Assembly: GCA_946494335.1 (NCBI GenBank)
Contig: CAMMBV010000006.1
Location: 1-64,000 of the forward strand
Reading direction: 5' to 3'
From: an uncultured Ruminococcus sp.
GTDB taxonomy: Bacteria; Bacillota; Clostridia; Lachnospirales; Lachnospiraceae
DNA: 64,000 nucleotides
Shown here: piece after piece, positions 54,763-62,078 of the stretch
Numbering within the stretch: position 1 is the first letter of the stretch
Layout: each line of letters opens with the position of its first letter
Program-made: the position numbers and the translations under genes
The notes under the pieces: generated by a model
The model's input: the letters and a program-made list of their open reading frames with translations, nothing else
Databases searched by the model: none
Told to the model about the DNA's origin: nothing

Positions 54763-54790
54763 TTGCATTTTTTTCTAAATGCGTTATAAT
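54763..54790 (+). promoter_or_regulatory. Promoter of tRNA-Thr
   Basis: TTGCAT (54763-54768), 16-base spacer, TATAAT (54785-54790), 20 bases before the mature tRNA 5' end. Confidence 0.7.
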
Positions 54791-54810
54791 ATCACTTGTG
54801 TCACCCACAC

Positions 54811-54883
54811 GCTGGAATAGCTCAGTCGGTAGAGCACTTCACTCGTAATGAAGGGGTCGAGGGTTCAAGTCCCTTTTCCAGCT
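54811..54883 (+). tRNA. tRNA-Thr(CGT)
   Basis: 73 nt cloverleaf: acceptor GCTGGAA/TTCCAGC, D-arm AGCTCAGTCGGTAGAGC, anticodon stem CTTCA/TGAAG with loop CTCGTAA (anticodon CGT), T-arm GAGGGTTCAAGTCCCTT. CCA is not encoded. Reads ACG codons. Confidence 0.97.
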
Positions 54884-54893
54884 TGTCTTTTGG

Positions 54894-54937
54894 AACGCTT
54901 CCGATTCTTATTAGTCTGAGGATTTGAAGCGTTTTTT
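54894..54937 (+). terminator. Terminator of tRNA-Thr
   Basis: AACGCTTC (54894-54901) and GAAGCGTT (54926-54933), then TTTTATT. Confidence 0.82.
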
Positions 54938-55042
54938 ATTTTCTGAACCGAATCTTATTTTATCCTATTTTTCCCTTCCCGACAAGGTGTATTCTCGAAG
55001 AATATACCCAATTCATAAGAGGAGGAGAATTTGCTCCCCCTC

Positions 55043-55897
55043 CTACAGCGCAATCAGATCTTTCCAGGTCTTTTCCCCGCAGATACCGTCTGCCGGGCCG
55101 GCCGCCCCGCCTCTGTCTTCCTGATATCGGGTACATGCCGCCATGCAGCCCTCGCCGTAGCTTCTGTCAAGGGCTCCGTCATAATAGCCGCGGGCTTTCA
55201 TGATTTCTTCAAACAGGAGAACATCATTCCCCCCGCTGCCGTACTGCAAAGTTTTCACTTCAAACATATATGCCGCCTCCTTTTCTCCTTTTTTCTTTGC
55301 AAAATATTCCGGCAGATTTACCCATGCCAGATCCCGGTCTACATATCCGGTAATTCCGGATACTCTCCCCTTGCTGGTATACTGCCAGATGATACCTGCA
55401 GCGGGTTTTAGCCCGTAATGCGGCGTCCCGTCGTCGTCAGCGGGATACCGTGCGATCCACAGCGGATACTTTTTCAGTTTTTCTGTCAGCACATGTTCAT
55501 ACCAGTAGGTATTGCAGTAGATCCCGCAGGAATACCCTTCCTTCTCCACCGTATCCAGAAAAGCCTCTGCAATCTTTTCAATTTTGGATCCGCCCAGCTT
55601 TCTTTGCTCTTCCCATTCCAGATCCAGCCAGACACCGCAGGTGATTTCCTTATTTTCAATAAGAGAAAGTGTTTTTTTCGCCTCCGCCGCAGCAGCTTTT
55701 TCTGTCAGTGCATAGGAAAATTTGTATACGCCCACAGGTATTCCATTATCCCGGCACTGCCGGTAATTGGCCGCAAAGTATTGGTCCTGTTCATTATTTT
55801 TATCCGATACCCGCAAAATGGCAAATTCAATCCCTGCGTTTTTGACTCTGGCTCCTTCTATTTTTCCCTGATAGGCGCTGATGTCAATTCCGTTCAA
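55043..55897 (-). CDS. GH25 (Chalaropsis-type) lysozyme with C-terminal peptidoglycan-binding domain
   Basis: About 284 residues. NGIDISAYQGKI start, WLDLEWEE and IWQYTSKGRVSGITGYVDRDLAW are GH25 motifs (catalytic DxE type). From about 215, SGGNDVLLFEEIMKARGYYDGALD... is a PG_binding_1-like domain. There is no signal peptide, as in phage endolysins. The TTG at 55897 has AAAGGAAG upstream; ATG 55915 has no ribosome site and overlaps that sequence. Not near other phage genes. Confidence 0.87.
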   Translation of the reverse strand: MNGIDISAYQGKIEGARVKNAGIEFAILRVSDKNNEQDQYFAANYRQCRDNGIPVGVYKFSYALTEKAAAAEAKKTLSLIENKEITCGVWLDLEWEEQRKLGGSKIEKIAEAFLDTVEKEGYSCGIYCNTYWYEHVLTEKLKKYPLWIARYPADDDGTPHYGLKPAAGIIWQYTSKGRVSGITGYVDRDLAWVNLPEYFAKKKGEKEAAYMFEVKTLQYGSGGNDVLLFEEIMKARGYYDGALDRSYGEGCMAACTRYQEDRGGAAGPADGICGEKTWKDLIAL

Positions 55898-55924
55898 ATT
55901 GTTTCTTCCTTTCATGATAGTTTA

Positions 55925-56068
55925 ATATATGATATGCCGGAGATCGGATAGGGGAAGCTTCTTCCCTATCCGATACCACGTCCATCTCGCGGTAAAACGC
56001 TCGATGACCGTTGCCCGTCGGATGCCCGTCCGTGCAAGCACGGCGGTCGCCCTCCGGGCGTATCGCGC
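55925..56068. other. GC-rich structured intergenic segment
   Basis: Contains an 11-bp perfect inverted repeat ATCGGATAGGG/CCCTATCCGAT (55943-55974), CCGTGC-AA-GCACGG and GCCC/GGGC hairpins (about 56030-56060) and CCGGGCGTATCGCGC (56054-56068), which recurs at 15521-15535. Richer in G+C than flanking DNA. A 65-codon minus-strand frame crosses it but has no ribosome site. It may be a dispersed intergenic repeat or a structured RNA; undecided. Confidence 0.4.
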
Positions 56069-56112
56069 AAAAAAGGAACATTGCATATCATCTGCAATGT
56101 TCCTGATTTTTT
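56069..56112. terminator. Terminator of the metal ATPase operon
   Basis: Perfect 11-bp stem GGAACATTGCA (56075-56085) / TGCAATGTTCC (56093-56103) with an A-run before (56069-56074) and T-run after, so active on the minus strand and possibly the plus. Confidence 0.88.
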
Positions 56113-56123
56113 TGTTTTCCAGT

Positions 56124-58199
56124 TTACGGCAGGAGATTCTGCATACTCTTCAGGCTGATAAGCAGCGTGGAGGTATTATGAAACAGCGCCGACGTAGTAG
56201 GCAAAATCACACCGCTCACTCCCAGAAGAATCAGCGCAGTATTGATCCCCACAATCCAGCGGTAATTTTTCTGAATCCGCTTCATCAGGCTGTCACTTAA
56301 TCGCTTCAGCGTGACAATCTGTTCCAGATTATCCGCAGATATTGTAATATCCGCGATCTCCCGGGCAATTTCCGCTCCATCACTGACCGCCACACCTACA
56401 TTGGCCGCCGACAGCGCCGGGGAGTCATTGACGCCGTCTCCGATCATAATGACCTTACGCCCTTTTTCCTTTTCTTTCTCCACAAACCTGGCTTTATCCT
56501 CCGGCAGCACCTCCGAATAATATTCATCCACACCTACTCTGGCGGCAATGGCCGCCGCTGTCCGCTCACTGTCTCCGGTCATCATTACAATTTTTGTCAA
56601 CCCCATCCGGCGAAGCGTATCGATCACTTCCTTTGCCTCCTCCCGAAGAGGGTCTTCAATGCAGATAACCGCCGACAGCCTGCCTTCCACAGCCAGATAC
56701 AGATGGGAATACTCTCCGGGCAGTCCTTCAAATTGCTCCGCATAAGAAGGATCCACCCTGCATCCTTCATCATCAAAAACAAAATGAGCGCTTCCGATCA
56801 CCACTTTTCTGCCTTCGATGTAGGAAGATATGCCGTGGGCTACCGTATATTCCACCTTGGAGTGCATCTCTTCGTGCTCCAGCCCACGCTTTTTCGCCTC
56901 CCGTACCACAGCTTTTGCCATGGAATGAGGAAAATGCTCCTCCAGACAGGCGGCAATCCGGAGCATTTCATCTTTGCTCTCCGGTCCGAAGGTCACCACG
57001 TCCTTTACCGTAGGTCTGGCTTTCGTCAGAGTCCCTGTCTTATCGAATATAATAGTGGAGGCCTCGGCAACCGCTTCCATGTACTTTCCGCCTTTTACCG
57101 TAATGTGAGACAGTCCGGCTTCTTTAATAGCCGACAGAACCGCAATGGGCATGGCCAGCTTTAAAGCGCAGGAAAAATCCACCATCAGTACCGACAGCGC
57201 CCTGGTTATATTGCCGGTCAACAGCCAGGTGAGTGCGGTGCCGGCCAGCGTATATGGCACCAGACGATCAGCCAGATGCTCCGCACGGCTTTCCGCACCT
57301 GATTTCAGCTTTTCCGATTCCTCGATCATGGTGACGATCTTTTCAAATCTGGTGGAACCTTTGACCGCTTTCACACGGATGGTCAGCTCCCCTTCCTCCA
57401 CTACTGTTCCGGCATAAACGTAACCGTGAAGTTTCTTTCTCACCGGCAGGGATTCCCCTGTGAGGGAGGCCTGATTAACCATAGCCTCTCCGTCCGTCAC
57501 CTCCCCATCGAAGGGAATGACATTTCCCATATGAACGACCACTTCATCGCCGGGCAAAATTTCACCGGCCGGCGTCAGGACCTCCTGTCCGTCTCTCACC
57601 GCCCATACCCTGCTGATATTAAGGGACATGCTCCTTGCCAGATCCCCGACAGATTTTTTGTGCGTCCATTCCTCCAAAAGCTCACCGATACCCAGAAGGA
57701 ACATGATGGAGGACGCTGTCTCCATATTCCGTCTCAGTACAGAAATCCCGATGGCCGTCCCGTCCAGGACCGCCACATCCAGCCGTCTTTTCTTAAGACT
57801 GCGCAGTCCTTTAAAGATATACCGCAGAGCCCTAAGGCCGGTCCAGACTGCTCTTACCGGATAGGGAACCACCATTTTCCCTATAAAGCGAAGCGCTGCC
57901 TTTTCTATCAGTTTCTCCTGATAATGAGCATTCAGCTCTCTTCCGGAATTTTCAATCACATTTGCCGGCGCCTCTGTCCGGTCATACTGAAATTCCTTCA
58001 GCGCGCTGATAATCTCTTCCCTGCATCCGGTATAACAGACAACGGCATCCATGGTTCTTTCATAGACTTTGGCCTGGGAGACACCGGGCTGACTCTGCAG
58101 ATAATACAACAACGTATCCGCTTCCTCATATGTCATGCGTTTTAGCACCATATGAACACGGATACGTCCTCTTACCTCATGTCTGATTATGAATTTCAT
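56124..58199 (-). CDS. Heavy-metal P1B-type ATPase with unusual SCALKL membrane motif
   Basis: 691 residues. N-terminal about 1-75 is an HMA_2-like domain without a CxxC. Actuator TGES (247-250), phosphorylation DKTGT (386-390), hinge GDGVNDSPAL. The ion-binding helix reads SCALKLAMP (343-351) where Cu/Zn/Cd pumps have CPC or similar. Related SCA/CALK forms are known in a branch tied to Mn or Fe export, but specificity here is not established. Last gene of a Fur-like/peptide/DUF6110/ATPase operon, overlapping DUF6110 by 4 bases. Confidence 0.9.
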   Translation of the reverse strand: MKFIIRHEVRGRIRVHMVLKRMTYEEADTLLYYLQSQPGVSQAKVYERTMDAVVCYTGCREEIISALKEFQYDRTEAPANVIENSGRELNAHYQEKLIEKAALRFIGKMVVPYPVRAVWTGLRALRYIFKGLRSLKKRRLDVAVLDGTAIGISVLRRNMETASSIMFLLGIGELLEEWTHKKSVGDLARSMSLNISRVWAVRDGQEVLTPAGEILPGDEVVVHMGNVIPFDGEVTDGEAMVNQASLTGESLPVRKKLHGYVYAGTVVEEGELTIRVKAVKGSTRFEKIVTMIEESEKLKSGAESRAEHLADRLVPYTLAGTALTWLLTGNITRALSVLMVDFSCALKLAMPIAVLSAIKEAGLSHITVKGGKYMEAVAEASTIIFDKTGTLTKARPTVKDVVTFGPESKDEMLRIAACLEEHFPHSMAKAVVREAKKRGLEHEEMHSKVEYTVAHGISSYIEGRKVVIGSAHFVFDDEGCRVDPSYAEQFEGLPGEYSHLYLAVEGRLSAVICIEDPLREEAKEVIDTLRRMGLTKIVMMTGDSERTAAAIAARVGVDEYYSEVLPEDKARFVEKEKEKGRKVIMIGDGVNDSPALSAANVGVAVSDGAEIAREIADITISADNLEQIVTLKRLSDSLMKRIQKNYRWIVGINTALILLGVSGVILPTTSALFHNTSTLLISLKSMQNLLP

Positions 58200-58483
58200 T
58201 CTGCGCCCTCTGATGCCTTTTCACTGTCGTCATCCACGCAGCAGCTTTCTTCCTGTGCAGCTCTGTCTTCATTGATCTGTTTTGCTTCGGCCAGAATGTC
58301 CTCCGCATTTTCCTGCACACTGGTAACCGTCTGCATCACAGATTCCCTGGCTCTCAACGCCGCCGCCGTACAGTTGGTGTACACTTTTTTTGCGTCCTTG
58401 CTGGACAGAATCTTCACTCCTGCCGTACCAAATAAAATACCGCCCGCAAATAAACCTAATTTCTTCCAGTCAATACTCATCAT
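58196..58483 (-). CDS. DUF6110-family small membrane protein
   Basis: 95 residues. An N-terminal helix (LGLFAGGILFGTAGVKIL) could span or dip into the membrane; the rest is charged and ends in an acidic tail with CC (EESCCVDDDSE). The ATPase start overlaps its stop. The N-terminal Gly-rich helix matches DUF6110 proteins seen with such ATPases. Possible accessory or metal-binding subunit; function unknown. Confidence 0.8.
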   Translation of the reverse strand: MMSIDWKKLGLFAGGILFGTAGVKILSSKDAKKVYTNCTAAALRARESVMQTVTSVQENAEDILAEAKQINEDRAAQEESCCVDDDSEKASEGAE

Positions 58484-58500
58484 CTTATTATGTACCTCCT

Positions 58501-58581
58501 CTATTTGTGCTTATAACCGGTATACATTACCATAAAAAAACAAAAAGCAGCTGCCACTGCCCAAAACTTATGATGCTTCAC
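58501..58581 (-). CDS. 26-residue membrane peptide in the metal ATPase operon
   Basis: GTG 58581 to TAG 58501: HHK at the start, a hydrophobic helix (FWAVAAAFCFFMVMYTG) and a YKHK tail. AAGGAAG lies about ten bases upstream of GTG, and the DUF6110 gene begins 18 bases later. Position inside the operon and clean composition argue for a real small protein, perhaps modulating the ATPase. It is below the length cut-off of normal gene calling. Confidence 0.55.
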   Translation of the reverse strand: MKHHKFWAVAAAFCFFMVMYTGYKHK

Positions 58582-58700
58582 TGACCTCACTTCCTTATTC
58601 CAGAATTTACAAATTTATTCCTCTGCGTCTTCATCATACCCTCTGACAGCTTCTCCGTCAACGAAGAGGAGGCTTATTGAGAAACTTTATCATTTTGGCG

Positions 58701-58985
58701 TCAGGAAAACTCTTTTGACGAATCAATGCGATACATATTTTTCCGGCTGATAACTCCTGCATCCTCCAGAACATTCAGCATGCGGTAGACCGTGGCCTGT
58801 CCAATTCCCTCATCCTCTTTTGCCACATAATAGCAGATTTCCTTGCAGCTGGCACATTCATGTTCCAGAATTACATCCAGTATCGTTATCCTCTGTTTCG
58901 TTATTCTGCACCCTTTTTCCCGCATTTTCTCCACAATAGCCCTTTTTTGTCCTTCCTTTTTCTGTACATAGCCGTCATCACTCAT
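58701..58985 (-). CDS. Short Fur-family repressor (DNA-binding domain only)
   Basis: 94 residues from ATG 58985: GGAGG lies eight bases upstream, and the in-frame ATG 59021 is at the transcription start of the promoter at 59027-59055. Winged helix of Fur (CRITKQRITILDVILEH, QATVYRMLNVLEDAGVI) is present, but the C-terminal metal-binding dimer domain (about 55 residues) is absent and nothing downstream restores it. ECASCKEICYY could provide Cys ligands. Probably controls the ATPase operon. Confidence 0.82.
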   Translation of the reverse strand: MSDDGYVQKKEGQKRAIVEKMREKGCRITKQRITILDVILEHECASCKEICYYVAKEDEGIGQATVYRMLNVLEDAGVISRKNMYRIDSSKEFS

Positions 58986-59026
58986 TTTTTTCGCCTCCAG
59001 GGTATTTCCTTTGTTTTCCATTAGTT

Positions 59027-59055
59027 AGTATACGCTAATTATAGTTAGTTGTCAA
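59027..59055 (-). promoter_or_regulatory. Promoter and TTAG/CTAA operator-like repeats of the metal operon
   Basis: Minus strand TTGACA (59055-59050), 17-base spacer, TATACT (59032-59027). The spacer and -10 are filled with TTAG/CTAA half-sites (59021-59048), including TTAGTATACGCTAA, a palindromic layout expected of a metal repressor site. Confidence 0.7.
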
Positions 59056-59069
59056 TAACTCCGTGAATA

Positions 59070-59104
59070 AATTAAGCTGCAGCCTCTTACGGCTGCAGCC
59101 CTTT
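59070..59104 (-). terminator. Terminator of the glgB-mscS-aminotransferase-isomerase operon
   Basis: Minus strand GCTGCAGCC (59099-59091), loop, GGCTGCAGC (59084-59076), then TTAATTT. Perfect 9-bp stem starting right after the isomerase stop. Confidence 0.72.
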
Positions 59105-60030
59105 TAAATCTCGTAACCCACCGATTTCAGATAATCCACACTGGCCTTTACATCCGCAAGGGTGGTATCTGCATTTTTCGGATCTCGTTCCTGCTCTATG
59201 GTAATGTATCCGCTGTATCCGATATCCAGAAGCGCCTGCTTGATGGCGGGATAATCAAGGCATCCCGTACCGATGGGACACATGGCTCCTTTGGCGCATC
59301 CTTCAAAGAAGCGGATATGTTCCTGCATCACTTCCCGGTAAACCGTCTCATTGACATCCTTAAAGTGCACGTAATCCAGCCGGTCCTTATATTTCTTCAG
59401 ATACTCCACCGGATCCATGCCGGAATAGTAAAGATGCCCCGTATCCAGACAAAGGCCGGCCACCTCATAGGGAATATCCCGGACAACCGCCTCAATCTCG
59501 TCGGAAAACTCAATATAGCTTCCCGCATGGGGGTGTATCACCGGACGAACGCCGTAGGAATTGGCACGGTCGCACACCGCCCGCAGATGCTTCATAAACT
59601 GTTTCCACTCATCCCCGGAAAGTCTCGGCGACGTGTCATAGTGCCCGGCGCCGTAATCCCGCTTATCATGACCCCAATCCATAATGGTCATATAGGGAGT
59701 GGGAAACTTCTGCCCCTCATGCTGTTTCAGCGGCGGAAGCTTCGTGATGAGAGAACAGATATCGTCCACTGCCTTCAGCACATACTCCTGATTGGCCGGA
59801 TCAATCAGATCATGGAAAATGGTCCCCGCCACGATGGAAATATGGTTTTTATTCAGCTCCTCTGTCACAACATCCACATCCAGGGGCAGATAGCCGTAGG
59901 GCCCCAGTTCTATGGCGCTGTAGCCGGCCTGCCCGGCCTCTGACAACACTCTTTTCCAGTCCGGAAGCTCCGGTCTTATGGGAAGCTCAATTCCCCAGCA
60001 GCAGGGAGCTCCGCAAATTTGAAATGCCAT
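59104..60030 (-). CDS. Xylose-isomerase-like TIM-barrel sugar isomerase/epimerase (IolE-like)
   Basis: 308 residues. WKRVLSEAGQAGYSAIELGPYG start of the AP_endonuc_2 barrel; metal-site segments VIHPHAGSYIE, LCLDTGHLYYSG, YVHFKDVN and ITIEQERD. This set matches inosose dehydratase and related epimerases. Neighbours do not include inositol genes, so the substrate is open. Ribosome site AGGAGG. Last gene of a four-gene operon. Confidence 0.82.
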   Translation of the reverse strand: MAFQICGAPCCWGIELPIRPELPDWKRVLSEAGQAGYSAIELGPYGYLPLDVDVVTEELNKNHISIVAGTIFHDLIDPANQEYVLKAVDDICSLITKLPPLKQHEGQKFPTPYMTIMDWGHDKRDYGAGHYDTSPRLSGDEWKQFMKHLRAVCDRANSYGVRPVIHPHAGSYIEFSDEIEAVVRDIPYEVAGLCLDTGHLYYSGMDPVEYLKKYKDRLDYVHFKDVNETVYREVMQEHIRFFEGCAKGAMCPIGTGCLDYPAIKQALLDIGYSGYITIEQERDPKNADTTLADVKASVDYLKSVGYEI

Positions 60031-60047
60031 ATAATACCTCCTGCATC

Positions 60048-61232
60048 TTAATGATATTCTTTCGCCAGCTTTTCAAAGGCGCCCAGCGAGCGTTTTACTT
60101 TTTCCGTGTCCACACAGTAGGAAATCCTGAAATATCCCGGACATCCGAAGGTGTCGCCGGGTACCAGCAAAAGATCGTACTCTCTTGCCTTTAAGCAAAA
60201 AGCATTGGCATCTTCTTCCAGCGCCTTCGGGAACATATAAAAGGTTCCGCCCGGCTTTACGCAGGAAAATCCCAGTCCGGTCAGCTTATCGTAAAGGATT
60301 TTCATATTGGTCTCATAGACGCTCAGATCAGAAGTGTCCTCCAGCACATCCGCCACCGCCATCTGGATTATGGAAGATGGACAGTTATGCCCGATTCCTC
60401 TGGAAATCTGTCCGCACATATCCACGATAGTTTTCCCGTCGCCGTCCAGCGGCGACGCGGCCAGATAACCGATACGCTCTCCCGGCAGAGAAAGTGATTT
60501 GCTGAAGGAATAGCAGGTGATGGTCTTTTCATAAATTCCCGCCATATAGGGAGAATCGATGCCTTCAAACACAATCTCCCGGTAGGGCTCATCGGAAATC
60601 ACATAGATATCATGGCCAAATTCCCGGCTTTTCTTCCGCAGAATATCTGCCAGGGCTTTCAGAGTATCTTCCGTATACACCACTCCGGAAGGGTTGTTGG
60701 GGGAGTTGATCAGCACCGCCGTCACATCCGCCGTCACCATCTCCTCGAATTTCTGGAAATTGACCTGAAAAGAAGTAAGATCAGCCGGAACAACCTTCAG
60801 CTTCGCTCCCGTAAGATTGACATATGGACCATATTCCGGGAAATAGGGAGCGAAAGTGAGAATGGTGTCTCCCGGCACCGTAACCGCACGAAAGGCATGA
60901 GCCAGGGACGAGGCTGCCCCGCTGGTCATAAAAATATGATCCGCCGTATAGTCCAGATGGAACCGTTTCTTAAGAGAGACCGCCACCGCTTCCCTCGCCG
61001 TCTGATTTCCCAGCGTTGGGCTGTAGCCGTGAAGCTCCATGGGACTTTTCGTCTCCAGAAGCTCCATCATTTTTTTCGTAAACTTGTCCGGAACCGGCAC
61101 CGATGGATTTCCCAGACTGTAATCGAATACATTCTCATAGCCAATCTGAGCTGCCCGATGGGCTCCATAGGCAAAGGTCTCACGGATCACCGATTTCGCA
61201 TTCAGCATATCCTTATATATTTTTGCTCTCAT
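60048..61232 (-). CDS. PLP-dependent aminotransferase, class I (aspartate-type)
   Basis: 394 residues. SGAASSLAHAFRAV, INSPNNPSGVVYTED, SDEPYREIVF and the PLP Lys in YSFSKSLSLPGERIGY; substrate carboxylate Arg in FRISYCV. Length and motifs match fold type I class I aminotransferases, probably for aspartate or an aromatic/branched amino acid. Start six bases after the MscS stop. Confidence 0.9.
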   Translation of the reverse strand: MRAKIYKDMLNAKSVIRETFAYGAHRAAQIGYENVFDYSLGNPSVPVPDKFTKKMMELLETKSPMELHGYSPTLGNQTAREAVAVSLKKRFHLDYTADHIFMTSGAASSLAHAFRAVTVPGDTILTFAPYFPEYGPYVNLTGAKLKVVPADLTSFQVNFQKFEEMVTADVTAVLINSPNNPSGVVYTEDTLKALADILRKKSREFGHDIYVISDEPYREIVFEGIDSPYMAGIYEKTITCYSFSKSLSLPGERIGYLAASPLDGDGKTIVDMCGQISRGIGHNCPSSIIQMAVADVLEDTSDLSVYETNMKILYDKLTGLGFSCVKPGGTFYMFPKALEEDANAFCLKAREYDLLLVPGDTFGCPGYFRISYCVDTEKVKRSLGAFEKLAKEYH

Positions 61233-61238
61233 TTTCCT

Positions 61239-62075
61239 TCATCTCCTGCTTTTTTCATCCTGCAAAATATGGACATCCATCTGCGGATAAGGGATTTTGA
61301 TTCCCGCCTCGTCAAATGAATTTTTTATCTCCTCGTTTAGTTTCCAGCGGACCGCCCAGTACTGATCCGTCTTCACCCATGCCCGCAGTCCCAGCTGAAC
61401 ATTGCTGTCACAAAGTGCATCTACAAACACCTGTATCTCCATATCCTTTTCGATACGGTCTTCTTTTTCGATCAGCTCCATCAAAATCTCCTTGGCCCTT
61501 TTTAAATCTGAGTCATAGGAAATTCCCACTTTGATATCCAGCTTCCGTTCATCCATGGCCGTCACATTGGTGATGATGTTGTTGGTAAGGGTGGCGTTGG
61601 GAACCATAACCCTTTGATTGTCCATGGTCAGCAGCGTGGTGTAATACATCTCTATTTTCTGAACCGTTCCCTCATGATTCCCTGAATCTTCGATAATGTA
61701 ATCCCCAACTGTGAAGGGCTTAAACATCAGGATAATCACTCCGCCCGCCAGGTTGGAAAGCCCGCCCTGCAAAGCCAGACTGATTCCAACGCCGGCGGAG
61801 GCCAGAAGCGCCGCAACTGACGAGGCCTCCACGCCAAACTGAGTGGCAATGGAAAAGATCAGCAGGGCGTAAAGTCCCACCTTCGAGAGGGAATTGATAA
61901 AACTGACCCCCTCCGCCGGAAATCCCGCCTTCGTCATGGAACGCCGCAGTATGCTGCAGACCCACCGGATCACCCTGGAACAGACAAAATAAATAATGAT
62001 AGCCAGGATCACCTTCAGGCAGAAATTCCCGATCCGCGGCAGGTTCTCCTCCGTCAGTCTCAAAAATACTTCCAT
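61239..62075 (-). CDS. Small-conductance mechanosensitive channel (MscS family)
   Basis: 278 residues, three N-terminal helices, the pore helix ASSVAALLASAGVGISLALQGGLSNLAGGV (Gly/Ala-packed TM3), and the beta domain with FTVGDYI. Opens under membrane tension to release solutes. Three bases after glgB, so co-transcribed; perhaps coincidental pairing. Confidence 0.92.
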   Translation of the reverse strand: MEVFLRLTEENLPRIGNFCLKVILAIIIYFVCSRVIRWVCSILRRSMTKAGFPAEGVSFINSLSKVGLYALLIFSIATQFGVEASSVAALLASAGVGISLALQGGLSNLAGGVIILMFKPFTVGDYIIEDSGNHEGTVQKIEMYYTTLLTMDNQRVMVPNATLTNNIITNVTAMDERKLDIKVGISYDSDLKRAKEILMELIEKEDRIEKDMEIQVFVDALCDSNVQLGLRAWVKTDQYWAVRWKLNEEIKNSFDEAGIKIPYPQMDVHILQDEKSRR

Positions 62076-62078
62076 AAA

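Noticed and set aside
55884-56081. 65-codon minus-strand ORF over the GC-rich spacer
   Set aside because: No ribosome site, it overlaps the lysozyme start and hairpins, and its composition reflects the structured spacer.
58582-58700. Missing C-terminal half of the Fur-like protein restored by a frameshift
   Set aside because: No frame downstream shows the Fur dimerisation-domain pattern, so the short form appears natural.
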